Of a stretch of DNA of 64,000 bases, positions 15,324-24,876 are shown one piece after another; the first letter of the stretch is position 1; every line of letters begins with the position of its first letter. Source of the DNA: an uncultured Sutterella sp. (lineage in GTDB: Bacteria; Pseudomonadota; Gammaproteobacteria; Burkholderiales; Burkholderiaceae_F); assembly GCA_900545275.1 (NCBI GenBank), contig UQYG01000003.1:124001-188000 (forward strand), read 5' to 3'. A program made the position numbers and the translations under genes. The notes beneath the pieces were generated by a model. It saw only the letters and a program-made list of their open reading frames with translations. It was not told where the DNA came from and did no database searches.

Positions 15324-16847
15324 TCAATTCTCCTGTCGCAGGGCGCGGAAGACTGCCTTGAGTTCCTTCGCCTTTTTCCCTTGATACATGTTTTTCGCCT
15401 TGGCGACGGGGCCGAGTTCTCGGGCGACCTCGATCTGCAGATCCACGGACCACGAAAGAGCGGTCTGAAGGAAGTTCCACGTTTCGTTGTAGAGTTCGGA
15501 TCCGGGCTTCACGTCGCCCGAAGTGGCCTTCAGTTTCTTCACCATGTCTTCGAGAAGAAGTTTCTCGGGCGAAAGTTGTGAGCGGCGAATTTCATCGGCA
15601 CGGGCGGCCTCTTCGGCAAGCAGGCGCTTCTTTGCTTCTTCCGCTCGAAGGGCGGTTTCTTCGGCCTCCTTTCGACGAGCTTCTTCGAGAAGGGCCTTAC
15701 GCTTTTCGAAAAGATCGGTGAGGTCGATGACGGGCGTCTCGGGCTGTCGGGCGCAGAAGCTCTTCACCGCCTCCCGCACGGGATCGTCCGAACGTTCCAG
15801 GAGACACCACCCGAAGGGAAGGGTTTCCTGTCCGTCCATGACGCGCCATTCCGTTTTGGTGCTGGTTTTGCCTTTTTCTTTGTAAATGGAAGCAATGCCG
15901 CCCTGCAGGACGATGCTTTCCGCTCCGACGTTTTTCCCGATGCGGATGACCGCGACACGGTTTTGACGGATGTCTTTCTCGAGTTTTCGGAGGAGCTGCG
16001 AGAAACTGTCGCTCCAGGCGCGACCTTCTGAAAAGCGGGCGTACTTTTCGACTTCCTTCTTCAGGATCGGAGTGTAATAGGCGTTGAGATCCGTGAAGAT
16101 TTCCTTGACGCTTCCGTAGACATGGGAAGCGCGTTGCCCGGCATTCGGGGGCGTGAGACCGAGCGACCCTTTGAACGGGCGCACTGCGCCACGCTCGAGA
16201 ATTTCGAAGGCTGCCCAGAACTCCCCTTTTTGAGTGAGCGGTACGCCGTCACCTTTATAGCAACGTTTTGCAATGATAATGCGCGAGGGAACGGACTGCG
16301 TCGTGAGCAAGTCCGCTACCTTCAAAAAGCGCATGGGAGAATTCGAGAAAGTGCTGTCGAGGACTTTCCGGTCCAAGTCGTCCTTGATGTCGCGCGGCGC
16401 GCCGGCGTTCACGCGGTTCAACAGCGCCGTGTGGATGACGCCCTTGAGGGCGCTGCCGGGGAGGTAGTACGCATCCCCGTCATTTGTCGCGCAATACGTG
16501 GTGCGCGCGATTTTGTTCTGGTTTCGACCTTCTCCCTTTTCCGCCATCAGGCGGTAGGTCTTCACGCATTGTCCGCAGACGGGAAGGGCGTTTTCCGCAA
16601 AGACAAGGAAAGTCTCGGCGTTTCGCTGAAAGAACTTGACGACGGAGGGAATGCTCCCGGAACGTACGGCGGAGAGAAATTCCTTTCGCAGCGCCGCGTC
16701 CATCGGCACGACGGCGGGGTCGAACGAATAAAGGACGTTCTGATGGATGACGTAGTTCGTCGGTTCGTAGTCTTCGCCGCAGCCGATGTGAAGGGGCGAC
16801 AAAGGCGTGAGGGAAATCGCTTGGCTTGTGATCCTGGCGTCAGTCAT
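15324..16847 (-). CDS. csm5: Csm5, type III-A RAMP subunit
   Basis: A 507-residue protein of the type III-A effector that caps the crRNA 3' side. It opens SQAISLTPLSPLHIGCGEDYEP, a Csm5 hallmark, and has the RAMP Gly loop YYLPGSALKGVIHTALLNRV. A long Lys/Glu/Arg-rich coiled coil (about 345-400, EEARRKEAEETALRAEEAKK) precedes a C-terminal helical tail and makes it longer than most Csm5 proteins. The ATG at 16847 overlaps the csm4 stop by 4 bp. Confidence 0.87.
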   Translation of the reverse strand: MTDARITSQAISLTPLSPLHIGCGEDYEPTNYVIHQNVLYSFDPAVVPMDAALRKEFLSAVRSGSIPSVVKFFQRNAETFLVFAENALPVCGQCVKTYRLMAEKGEGRNQNKIARTTYCATNDGDAYYLPGSALKGVIHTALLNRVNAGAPRDIKDDLDRKVLDSTFSNSPMRFLKVADLLTTQSVPSRIIIAKRCYKGDGVPLTQKGEFWAAFEILERGAVRPFKGSLGLTPPNAGQRASHVYGSVKEIFTDLNAYYTPILKKEVEKYARFSEGRAWSDSFSQLLRKLEKDIRQNRVAVIRIGKNVGAESIVLQGGIASIYKEKGKTSTKTEWRVMDGQETLPFGWCLLERSDDPVREAVKSFCARQPETPVIDLTDLFEKRKALLEEARRKEAEETALRAEEAKKRLLAEEAARADEIRRSQLSPEKLLLEDMVKKLKATSGDVKPGSELYNETWNFLQTALSWSVDLQIEVARELGPVAKAKNMYQGKKAKELKAVFRALRQEN

Positions 16848-17791
16848 TCGAAATCCTCCGGTTGGAGTTCCGGAACGGGCAGCAACGGGGCGTAGCCCTG
16901 ATGCACCGCGTCGGCATAAGCCGAATGTCCGGAGATGCCCTTTCCCGTCCATTGCATGGCACGAGGTTCATCGCACCAGAAGAAGGCTCCGGTGTCGGCA
17001 AGGACGATCGGCTTCTTGAAGGGCGTGCCTTCGTTGGCGCGCACGTTGCCGTGCCGGCCGAAATAGGTGATCGGACGATAAAACGAAAGGTCGCCGTCAA
17101 AACCGCAGCCCGAGGGCGCCGAGGCGGAAAGCGCAAGCCACCCGCGGGACGGGGCGTTCTCGGGGAGCTTCGCCATCGCCGCCACGTCGAATTTTCCCGC
17201 CCCAGTGCTCGCATCGCGTCCGAAGCCGAAACCGCCCACGGCCTCGAGGAGACCTTTGAGTTCGTCGGCCGAGAGACGCTCTTCGTCGAGGTCGACGTAA
17301 AGGTCGAGCGTCTGTCCGCGGGCGAAAACGTTCGCGCTCACGTCATAGGGCGCGAAGGGACCTTCTCCCGTCGTTCCCGTGAGGCGGGAGATGCTGTTGT
17401 GCGTGCGCCAGACTTCGCGCACGAAGGGACCTTCCTGCGTGGCGCTCACGCCGATGTTGTCCCGGGCCTCCTTTTGCCATGCGATCGGAGACTTGCAAAG
17501 CGCTTCGACGGGAAGCCACTTGAGGCTTTTGAGGCGCTTTCTATCCTTGACCGATTCGGCGCGTCGCCAGACGTGGGCGGGAACCGTCGGAACCGGTACG
17601 AAGCCGTGCGGGAAGGCGTCCGAGAGGACGGCGAAGGGACGTCCCGAACAATAGCCTTCGAGGAGCGCCGTCAGGCGCTCTTCGCCGAAAGCCTCCCGAA
17701 CGCTCCAGGCCACATGTCCGAAGAGCATGCCGCCCGTCATCGCAGAGGCGAAGGGAGAAAGGGGATGAATCTGCACGCAATAGCGGGTCAT
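16844..17791 (-). CDS. csm4: Csm4, type III-A RAMP subunit
   Basis: A 315-residue Cas5-like subunit that holds the crRNA 5' handle against Cas10. Features are CVQIHPLSPFASAMTGGMLFGHVAW at the start, THNSISRLTGTTGEGPFAPYDVS in the middle, GGFGFGRDASTGAGKFDV as the Gly-rich region, and a C-terminal GKGISGHSAYADAVHQGYAPLLPV. Length and motifs are normal for Csm4. It lies 9 bp after csm3 and overlaps csm5. Confidence 0.88.
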   Translation of the reverse strand: MTRYCVQIHPLSPFASAMTGGMLFGHVAWSVREAFGEERLTALLEGYCSGRPFAVLSDAFPHGFVPVPTVPAHVWRRAESVKDRKRLKSLKWLPVEALCKSPIAWQKEARDNIGVSATQEGPFVREVWRTHNSISRLTGTTGEGPFAPYDVSANVFARGQTLDLYVDLDEERLSADELKGLLEAVGGFGFGRDASTGAGKFDVAAMAKLPENAPSRGWLALSASAPSGCGFDGDLSFYRPITYFGRHGNVRANEGTPFKKPIVLADTGAFFWCDEPRAMQWTGKGISGHSAYADAVHQGYAPLLPVPELQPEDFE

Positions 17792-17800
17792 AGAGCAACC

Positions 17801-18505
17801 TCAGCGCTTTTCAAAGGCGGGAACGGCGTTGAAGCGCTCCGTCACGTCTTCTCCGTCGACCGTGACGTTCGCAAAGCGGATCTTCCCGTAACCGCGGGAG
17901 GTGGAGCCGCCGAGACCGTCGAGTTCAAGGAGCTTCATGCCGGCAAAGAGAACGTCGAGCAGGTCCTTTTCCCCGTTGATCACTTTGAGGCCGACGCGGA
18001 AACGGAATTTCGCGCCCGCCGGAACGCGTTCGGTCTGACGGGGATGTTCGGCCGCGCCCGTGATGCGGTTGATCATGTTTTCCGTCTTGACGTCGGTCCA
18101 GACGCGGTGGCGTTCGTAGTATTCGCGCGACCAGTCGGGGTCGAGCGAGGCGTCCCAGAAGGAAAGACGCGTGGGTCCCACGAAGCGCGCTTCGTCGACG
18201 TTCGGGCGATCGCTCGCGGCAAGGCCGAAGAGCTTCAGAATTCGAAGAGCTTCGTCGTCCTTCGTTTCCTTGTAAGTCTTCCAGGAAAGGGGCGTTTCCT
18301 CCACGAGGCCGCTGCGCCACTCAAGCATCGAGCGCATCTTGCCCTTGAGGCTCGAACCGGGGATGAAGGGTTCGCCCGTGACGGGATCCTTCATGACGCT
18401 GTTGTCCACGCCGCCGATGTGCATTTCGGTGTCGCTCGCGCCCACGTGAAGACCCGTTTCACAGATCAGGTCGGCTTGGACGGTGATGATGTTGTCGAGT
18501 TTCAT
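17801..18505 (-). CDS. csm3: Csm3, backbone RAMP and target-RNA nuclease
   Basis: A 234-residue backbone subunit. Several copies line the crRNA and cut target RNA every six bases. The catalytic Asp is present in MHIGGVDNSVMKDP (Asp34), followed by the RAMP loop PFIPGSSLKGKMRSMLEW. Near the C-terminus is DGLGGSTSRGYGKIRF. All motifs are intact, so RNA cleavage should work. An AGGAGG-like site precedes the ATG, 17 bp after csm2. Confidence 0.92.
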   Translation of the reverse strand: MKLDNIITVQADLICETGLHVGASDTEMHIGGVDNSVMKDPVTGEPFIPGSSLKGKMRSMLEWRSGLVEETPLSWKTYKETKDDEALRILKLFGLAASDRPNVDEARFVGPTRLSFWDASLDPDWSREYYERHRVWTDVKTENMINRITGAAEHPRQTERVPAGAKFRFRVGLKVINGEKDLLDVLFAGMKLLELDGLGGSTSRGYGKIRFANVTVDGEDVTERFNAVPAFEKR

Positions 18506-18522
18506 GTTGCGTTCCTCCCGCC

Positions 18523-18915
18523 TTATTTCCGGATTTCTTCAAAGTACTTCTTGTAGCCCATGAAGGATTCGAAAAGAAGCTTTCCGTTCTTCAGGGTTTC
18601 GACGTCGCGGATTTGGTCGGCGAGTCGAACGAGAAAGTCGAGGCACGTGTCGTCGATGAGGTTGCGCCCGTTGGCGTAGTGAGCCTTCGCTTTGAGCATC
18701 TGAATGAAGGGTTCGGCCTTTTGGAAGCCCAGTTCCGGGTCGCTTTCCTTCAGCACGCGGTCGTGCCAGAAGACGACTTCGTCGTAAAAACGCCGGATTT
18801 GGGCCGTGGCGTTCTTTTTCTTCTTGTCTCGATCGGGTGTGCAGGCCAGCGCCAGATCGCGGGCCGTATCCGAAAAGAGTGTCCTATCGGGCGCGGACAA
18901 ATTAAAAGTGATCAT
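18523..18915 (-). CDS. csm2: Csm2, small subunit of type III-A complex
   Basis: A 130-residue, mostly helical, basic protein that forms the inner filament beside Csm3. The family pattern is NATAQIRRFYDEVVFWHDRV, then FQKAEPFIQMLKAKAHYANGR and the C-terminal FESFMGYKKYFEEIRK. Its length fits Csm2. It lies between cas10 and csm3 with short gaps. Confidence 0.88.
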   Translation of the reverse strand: MITFNLSAPDRTLFSDTARDLALACTPDRDKKKKNATAQIRRFYDEVVFWHDRVLKESDPELGFQKAEPFIQMLKAKAHYANGRNLIDDTCLDFLVRLADQIRDVETLKNGKLLFESFMGYKKYFEEIRK

Positions 18916-18944
18916 GATGCGGTTCCTATGAGTGACAGACGGCT

Positions 18945-21482
18945 CTATTTGCGGTACACGCGAATGCGGTAAAAGAGGTTTGTGAGCGGCACGCGGAAGC
19001 GTTCGCCTTCGGATTCAATGCCGGCGCCGATGACGGAAAGCAGGGATTCGGTGAAGGTCGCTACGTCTCCGTCGTTGCTGCGGCAGGCGTCCCTTGCAAA
19101 ACGTGCGGTCCGATAGCAAAGACGGCTTCGCCAGACGCTGCTTCGAGGATCGTCCCGACGACCGGCGAGTTCGAGAAGTTCAAAGAGCGAATAGAGATAA
19201 CTCGTGGAGAGATCCCAATGTTCGCGAAGGTGCTCAAGCTTCTCCTCGATGCCGTGCAGTTCCTCCCACTTTTCCCACGGGAAGGTGAGACCGTAGATCG
19301 TGACGGCGTTTCGACCCGAAGCCTTGGCGGTTTCCAGCGCCGCTTCCGCGGCGTCCGAGAGGGCTCGAACGGGAATGCCGGGTTTGGCGACCGTGAAGCC
19401 CGCGCTGAAGTGAACTTCCGGATTGTGGGCGGCAAAGTCCGCAAAGCGCTCGCGAAGCTCCGCGGCGAAGGTCAGGGTCTTTCCGCGCGGACCAATGAAG
19501 CTGAAGTCGTCTCCACCCGCGAAGACCGTATAGATCGAGGGGTGTTCGCTTCGGCAGAGGAAGGGAACGTAGACCGAGAAGAAGGCGTTCATTTCGCGCG
19601 AGAGCTGCGCCGTCTTCGCAAACGTGAGACGACGGCGGGGCGTCACGCCCGAACCCTTCAGCACGGGGTCGGCGAGGCCTTCCTGGAAGATGCGTCCGAG
19701 CTGATCTACGTCGCCCTTGAGGTGGGCGATCGCGTCCACGCCTCGGATCGTGCCGTCCTCTTCGAGGGAAAGATCTTCGCGCGAAAGCCAGGAGAAAGGC
19801 TTGATGCGTTGCGGTCCCACGTCTTCGGTGTCGAGTCCTTCATAGACGGGGTTCAGATTTTCCTCGCCCTTCACAAAGCGCGGCACGTAGCGGTTGATCG
19901 AGCGGCGTGCGAAGCCCTTCCAGAGAACTTCGTCCGCCGTGTGCGGGACGGTAAAGTCCCAGGCGCGCCGCACCGCATCGATGCCGCGCTCTTTGACGAG
20001 GGCGGAGAATTGCGAAAGACCGGCGAAAACCACGCGGTATCCGAAGAGCGGCAGTTCGAGCGCTTCGCAGCCGTTGGGAAGCACGCCGTGCTCGTCATCG
20101 CGCAGCAGAAGCAGAAGGGATGTTCTCGGGAGCGCTTCGCCGATGCGGATCTGATCTCGCGAGACGGCGCAGGAGGGCGTTGCGTCGACCGTGCGGTCGG
20201 CCGGCCACCGCCCCTGCCAGGCACAGACGCCTTCGGGAAAGTCGACGGGCAGCACTTCGGGAACGGACGCCCCCGTGCAAAGATCAAAGCGCTGCAGTTT
20301 CGCGCGCTCGAGCGTTCGGACGAGCTTCGTCATGAGTGCAGGAAGACGCTCCGCTCGGAGGTCCGAAAGCCGGGCGCCCTGCCACACAATGCCGATTCCC
20401 GCTTCCGCACAGGTATGACGGATGAACCACGCGTCGATCTCGGGACGCAGGGCCTCGAGTTTTTCTCTGGTTGCCGGCGTGTCGGGCGCGACGATCAGGA
20501 ATTTTCCCGCCGCGTTCGTGAGCTGGGCGGTCGAGGGAAGATCGAGGGCCTCAAGAATCCGAAGCGCACAGGCTTCGGTGAGAAGCGACACGTAGAAAGA
20601 CCGACCGCGCAGGATCTTCGCCATCTTGCCGTTCGTCTTTTCGTGCCCCGAGAAGATGAAGTTCTGGATTCCGAAGAAGTCCCCCTGGATGAAAAGGAGC
20701 GAATCCTTTTCCAGGATCGTTTGGTCGTCGAACGAGGCGGCAAAGTCTTCATGCGTTTCCTCGCCGGCTTTGATTTGCTCGAGTCCCCATCGCCAAAGCG
20801 TAGCGGCAAGCGCGGCAGAGACGTGCGAGTGGTCGTAGAGCGACACGTCGGGTTCTGCATCGCCCTCGGTGAGGGCGGGAACGGCCTGACCGAAAGTAAG
20901 CCAGAGCGTGTCAAAGGCGTCGAGCCACAACGAGGAGGACGCCTTGAGTTCCGGCGCGATCGAGTTCCCTGCACGGGAGAAGGCTTCAAAGAGTTGTTTG
21001 TACTCTCGTTCTGTCTCGTCTCGACGAAGAAGAGTGGTTTCCTTTTGCGGGAAGATCGCCGAGGCGCTCAGGGGCTTGAGGGGTTTGCGATACTGAAGCG
21101 TACCCGCCTCGCGTTCGCTTCGGTCGAGCCGCACTTCTTCGAGAAGGCTGCGAAGTCGAATCGTGAGGCCGTCCTCTTTGCAGGACGGTTTGGAGCCGAC
21201 GGGCGGGAAGCCTGAGGCCGCCTTGTCAGCCGTTTCAAAAATACGACCAAGGAGTTCCGTGTCTTCGGAAAGCGCCTTCGCAGTCTCGGAGTCGGCGCAT
21301 TGAACATGGGTGTGCGGGCAGGTTTCAGGGAACGCCGCGAAGGCGAGCGCGGCGTGAGCGCCCGCCGGTGAGCCGCTTGTTGGGGACGCCGCAGCTTTCC
21401 CAGCCGCCCTTTGGGCCAGGACGTCGAGATGTCTCAAAAGAGCGGCGTGGGTTACGCGGCCGGTTGTATCGAGAAGGTTCAT
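18945..21482 (-). CDS. csm1: Cas10/Csm1 with GGDD cyclase and degenerate HD
   Basis: The 845-residue large subunit of the type III-A complex. The palm 2 domain has the intact cyclase motif VFAGGDDFSF at about residue 655, so cyclic oligoadenylate synthesis is expected. VDQLGRIF and ISRELN-like palm features come before it. In the N-terminus the usual HD nuclease motif (LLHDIGK) is replaced by LLRHLDVLAQRA. Only a later CPHTHVQCAD recalls the second His motif, so the ssDNA nuclease looks inactive. The ATG at 21482 (MNLLDTTGRVTHAALL) is preferred over an upstream one at 21581 that lies within the promoter. Confidence 0.9.
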   Translation of the reverse strand: MNLLDTTGRVTHAALLRHLDVLAQRAAGKAAASPTSGSPAGAHAALAFAAFPETCPHTHVQCADSETAKALSEDTELLGRIFETADKAASGFPPVGSKPSCKEDGLTIRLRSLLEEVRLDRSEREAGTLQYRKPLKPLSASAIFPQKETTLLRRDETEREYKQLFEAFSRAGNSIAPELKASSSLWLDAFDTLWLTFGQAVPALTEGDAEPDVSLYDHSHVSAALAATLWRWGLEQIKAGEETHEDFAASFDDQTILEKDSLLFIQGDFFGIQNFIFSGHEKTNGKMAKILRGRSFYVSLLTEACALRILEALDLPSTAQLTNAAGKFLIVAPDTPATREKLEALRPEIDAWFIRHTCAEAGIGIVWQGARLSDLRAERLPALMTKLVRTLERAKLQRFDLCTGASVPEVLPVDFPEGVCAWQGRWPADRTVDATPSCAVSRDQIRIGEALPRTSLLLLLRDDEHGVLPNGCEALELPLFGYRVVFAGLSQFSALVKERGIDAVRRAWDFTVPHTADEVLWKGFARRSINRYVPRFVKGEENLNPVYEGLDTEDVGPQRIKPFSWLSREDLSLEEDGTIRGVDAIAHLKGDVDQLGRIFQEGLADPVLKGSGVTPRRRLTFAKTAQLSREMNAFFSVYVPFLCRSEHPSIYTVFAGGDDFSFIGPRGKTLTFAAELRERFADFAAHNPEVHFSAGFTVAKPGIPVRALSDAAEAALETAKASGRNAVTIYGLTFPWEKWEELHGIEEKLEHLREHWDLSTSYLYSLFELLELAGRRDDPRSSVWRSRLCYRTARFARDACRSNDGDVATFTESLLSVIGAGIESEGERFRVPLTNLFYRIRVYRK

Positions 21483-21543
21483 GGTGGTTCTCAGATCCTG
21501 TTGCGTCGAAGCGGGTACGGTTTTCCGATTCGGCGATGCAAAA

Positions 21544-21593
21544 ACTATATCACGCGAACCAAAATTCTCAAAAAGTTGCAAATTTGTGATTTT
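21544..21593 (-). promoter_or_regulatory. csm1 operon promoter with shared CRISPR motif
   Basis: On the minus strand, TTGAGA (21566-21571) and TATAGT (21544-21549) are 16 bp apart, giving a start about 55 bp before csm1. Just upstream is GCAAATTTGTGATTTT (21578-21593, plus reading), nearly the same as the motif before cas2 copy 2. It suggests common control of the two halves of the locus. Confidence 0.55.
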
Positions 21594-22147
21594 CCCTAGA
21601 CGGCACGAGATTCCACGGGAGAGTTCTTGCCGTTGTGCGCCGTGTTGTGCAAGAGTTTGAAGATGTCAGGGGCGTTGCTCCTTTCTGCCTTCAAGTTTGC
21701 GGGCGCGGTGTTGCAATGTCTCCGGTGAATCTTTCACCGCTACGAAAATCGGACGCCCGATGTCGGGCGGTGCGTGGGGAGTTGCCGGCGTTTCTTGAGA
21801 GTCCCTCTGTCCGATTCGATGCGGTTTTTTCCGTTGAACGATGCGTTTTGCTCCTGGAAAACCCTTCGCACCCCTCATCTTGTCGATTAGAGAGGGGTTT
21901 CGCAGGGGTGATGGCGCCATAAGGCGGACCGGTTCGGTCTACAATGAAAACTTCCGAGTCTCGAACCTTTGCGGATGCTCCCCAACGTCCCCGTCGGTTC
22001 GACATCTCCGTGCACAAGAATGCCGGGCGCCGAACATCCCTCCATCATCGGACGCACCGGCCGCGTCGCCCTCCCTCAGGCGAAACGCCGCCGCAGATCC
22101 TGCGGTTTCTTGTGCATTCCAATAACCAACAACTCTGGAGAATCCTT
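21594..22147. other. intergenic region before the NSS transporter
   Basis: About 550 bp without a convincing gene. It holds a small hairpin (CGCCCGATGTCGGGCG near 21750). The ribosome-binding site of the transporter (TGGAGAA) is near its right end. Nothing else was recognised. Confidence 0.5.
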
Positions 22148-23545
22148 ATGAGTACACGCCAAACCTGGTCGAGCCGTTTGACATACATCCTGACGGTTGC
22201 CGGCGCGACCATCGGTTTCGGCGCCACCTGGCGCTTTCCGTATCTCGTGGGTGAAAACGGCGGCGGCGCCTACGTGCTCACCTTCTGTCTCGTGATGCTG
22301 CTCGTGGGCATCCCGATCATCCTCGTCGAAAACGTCATCGGCCGGCGCGGCCAGGCCAACAGCGTCGACGCCTTCGTGCGCGCAGGAATCTCCGACGGCA
22401 AGAAGCCGAGCGCCCTCTGGAAGATCTTCGGCTACACGGGACTCTTGGGGGCCTTCGGGATTCTCGCCTACTACATGGTGATCGGGGGCTGGGTGCTCTC
22501 CTACATCTGGCACATTCTTCTGGGCGCCGCGGGCTTTGCGGGCGGGCTCGACCTCTCGAGCCCGATTACGAAGGAAGTCACCGAAGCCTTCTACGCCGAC
22601 AAGATTGAAAACTCGCCCTTCGCGATCGCGTGCTTCACCTTCGTCTTCGTGCTCATCAACTGGGTGATCCTGCGAAAGGGGGTGATCGAGGGGATTGAAA
22701 AGTCGGTGAAGTACCTGATGCCGGCGCTCTTCTTGTGCCTGCTCGTCATGGTGATCCGCAACCTGACGCTCGACAACGCCATGGAAGGGGTGCGCTTCTA
22801 CCTCACGCCCGACTTCTCGAAGATCACGCCGAAACTTCTTCTCGACGTCTTGGGGCAGGTCTTCTTTGCGCTTTCGCTCGGCTTCGGCGTGATGATCACG
22901 CTTTCTTCGCACCTGAACCAGAAGGAAGACATGGTGAAGACCGCCGTCATCACCGGCGTCATCAATACGCTCGTCGCCGTCATGGCGGGCTTCATGATCT
23001 TCCCGTCGCTCTTCAGCGCCAACCTCGCTCCGGATTCGGGTCCGTCGCTCGTCTTCAAGTCGCTCCCGATCGCCTTCTCGGAAATGTTCCTCGGCAACTT
23101 CTTCGCCGTGGTCTTTTTCCTCCTCCTCATCATCGCGGCTCTGACGACGTCGCTCACCATTTATCAGGTGATCATCAGCGTCCTCTTTGAGCGCCACCGC
23201 ATCCTTCTGCACCGCGCGATCAACTGGGTTCTGGGCGGCGTCTTCGTCCTCGGGAACATCCCCTGCATCATGGCCTACGGTCCCTGGCGCGACGTGCGCA
23301 TTCTCGACCGCAACATCTTCGACGCCTTCGACTTCGTGAGCGGCAACATCTGCTTCGTCATCACGGCCCTGGGCGCGACCCTTTACGTGGGCTGGGTCAT
23401 GAAGCAAAACGCCGTCGCCGAAATCGACAACAACGGGACGATGATCCACAAGTCGACGGGCGTCTGGTATGCGCTCGTCCGCTACGTGATTCCGGTCGTG
23501 ATCGTCGCGATCTTCGCTTACGGTCTGCGCGGCTTCTTCGCGTAA
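22148..23545 (+). CDS. sodium-dependent transporter, NSS/SNF family
   Basis: A 465-residue inner-membrane symporter of the neurotransmitter:sodium symporter family, with about eleven or twelve membrane spans. The family start is clear: SRLTYILTVAGATIGFGATWRFPYLVGENGGGAYVLTF, with the unwound helix-1 region and WRFPY. Prokaryotic members usually take up amino acids with Na+, but the substrate here is unknown. The start is the ATG after a GGAGA site. Longer upstream frames lack transporter homology. A terminator follows. Confidence 0.92.
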   Translation: MSTRQTWSSRLTYILTVAGATIGFGATWRFPYLVGENGGGAYVLTFCLVMLLVGIPIILVENVIGRRGQANSVDAFVRAGISDGKKPSALWKIFGYTGLLGAFGILAYYMVIGGWVLSYIWHILLGAAGFAGGLDLSSPITKEVTEAFYADKIENSPFAIACFTFVFVLINWVILRKGVIEGIEKSVKYLMPALFLCLLVMVIRNLTLDNAMEGVRFYLTPDFSKITPKLLLDVLGQVFFALSLGFGVMITLSSHLNQKEDMVKTAVITGVINTLVAVMAGFMIFPSLFSANLAPDSGPSLVFKSLPIAFSEMFLGNFFAVVFFLLLIIAALTTSLTIYQVIISVLFERHRILLHRAINWVLGGVFVLGNIPCIMAYGPWRDVRILDRNIFDAFDFVSGNICFVITALGATLYVGWVMKQNAVAEIDNNGTMIHKSTGVWYALVRYVIPVVIVAIFAYGLRGFFA

Positions 23546-23565
23546 CTCGTCCTTTCTTCCTCAGG

Positions 23566-23595
23566 GGCCGTCGGATGCGTCCGGCGGCCTTTTTG
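23566..23595 (+). terminator. terminator after the NSS transporter
   Basis: GGCCGTCGGA and TCCGGCGGCC pair (one G-T) around a TGCG loop and are followed by TTTTT. Confidence 0.85.
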
Positions 23596-23619
23596 CCACC
23601 CGGTTTTTCTCTCTTTCCC

Positions 23620-24480
23620 ATGACGACCCCTTCTTCCTCCCGTCTCGGCCTTGTTCTGGAAGGCGGCGGCTTTCGCGCGCACTACACGGCGGGCGTCCTC
23701 GACGTTCTGATCGACGAGAAACTCCCCATTGAGGGCGTGATCGGCGTTTCGATGGGAGCGATTCACGGCGCATCCTTTGTATCGGGCCAGAAGGGGAGAA
23801 GTCTCGAAATCTACACGCGCTACGCCGCGGACGAGCGTCTCTGGAGTCTGTGGCGCTGGGTGAGGACGGGAAACCTCATCGACCCGACGTTCTGCTACCG
23901 CGAGATTCCCGACCGGCTCGTGCCCTTCGACGAAGAAGCCTTCGAAAATTCCGGGAAGGCCTTTTACGCCTGCGCATCAAACCTCGAGACGGGGCGCCCC
24001 GAATACCTGCGGCTGCCGAATTTGACGGACGACATCGACGGCCTGCGCGCGTCGGCTTCTTTGCCGTATGTCTCGCCCGCCGTGGAATTTCGCGGGATGA
24101 AGCTTTTGGACGGCGGCTGCACGGACCGCATTCCGCTGGCGGCCTTCGAGCGCATGGGCTTTACGCACAACATCGTGATTCAGACGCATCCGAGAGAGCA
24201 CGCCGTGCGCGACCGCGACGCCTGGGCGGCGAAGTGGTGGTACGCGAAATATCCGAAGTTCGTGGAGAGCTTTCAAAAGAGTCCCGAGGTCTACGAGGCG
24301 ACGCAGCGCCTGATCGACGAGCGCGTCAAGGAGGGACGCGTCTTTTCGATCCGGCCCGAGCGGCCGATTCCCGTCGGGCGGCTTTCGCGCGATCCAGAAG
24401 ACGTGCGGCGCGCCTACGGTCTCGGCGTAAAGGACGCGCAGAAGGCGCTGCCCGCGTTGCTGCAGTGGGTGAACCAATGA
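23620..24480 (+). CDS. patatin-like phospholipase
   Basis: A 286-residue patatin-fold serine hydrolase. The Ser-Asp dyad and oxyanion hole are visible: LEGGGFRAHYTAGVL (GGGxR hole), IGVSMGAIHG (GxSxG nucleophile elbow at about 45-50) and LLDGGCTDRIP (DGG Asp). These enzymes cut acyl chains from phospholipids or other lipids. It matches the bacterial patatin/cPLA2 group with a C-terminal RPERPIPVGRLSRD region. No signal peptide is seen, so it is probably cytoplasmic. The ATG at 23620 (MTTPSSSRLGL) is chosen, because a longer start would overlap the terminator. Confidence 0.88.
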   Translation: MTTPSSSRLGLVLEGGGFRAHYTAGVLDVLIDEKLPIEGVIGVSMGAIHGASFVSGQKGRSLEIYTRYAADERLWSLWRWVRTGNLIDPTFCYREIPDRLVPFDEEAFENSGKAFYACASNLETGRPEYLRLPNLTDDIDGLRASASLPYVSPAVEFRGMKLLDGGCTDRIPLAAFERMGFTHNIVIQTHPREHAVRDRDAWAAKWWYAKYPKFVESFQKSPEVYEATQRLIDERVKEGRVFSIRPERPIPVGRLSRDPEDVRRAYGLGVKDAQKALPALLQWVNQ

Positions 24481-24514
24481 GGGCAAAGCGAAGGGACCAT
24501 GCCGCTTTGTATTA

Positions 24515-24829
24515 AATCGCAAGCATACTTGGTATTTCATCGATACGGGATTTGCCGCTTGGCTTTGCAATATCCCGTCGGCTGAGGCGCTTCGCAACGC
24601 CTGCAACAGCGGCAGTTTCTTCGAAAATATCGTCATTGTCGAGTTGCTCAAAAGTTGGGTCCGCAACGGCGGGCAGCCGCATTTCTATTTCTATCGCGAC
24701 ACGCGTTTCAATGAGATCGATCTCTCGATTTTCGACGGAATCGAATGCCATCCCATCGAAATCAAGACGACCGAATCGCCGCAGGTGGGCATGGTCAAAG
24801 CCTTCGGCAACATCAAGGGCATCCCTTGA
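24515..24829 (+). pseudogene. C-terminal remnant of a DUF4143 AAA ATPase
   Basis: This frame reads TWYFIDTGFAAWLCNIPSAEALRN, SGSFFENIVIVELLKSW, QPHFYFYRDTRFNEIDL and CHPIEIKTTESPQ. These are the typical C-terminal DUF4143 motifs of the 'AAA ATPase plus DUF4143' family. The P-loop half is absent and no proper start exists, so it is a decayed gene. It begins right after the patatin gene. Confidence 0.75.
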
Positions 24830-24876
24830 ACGTCCTCCGTGAAGCAGGTCTCGGGGACGTCCCGAGAAAGAAAACC

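Noticed and set aside
22076..23449. 457-codon minus-strand frame opposite the NSS transporter
   Set aside because: Shadow of a well-supported membrane protein; highly charged and without motifs.
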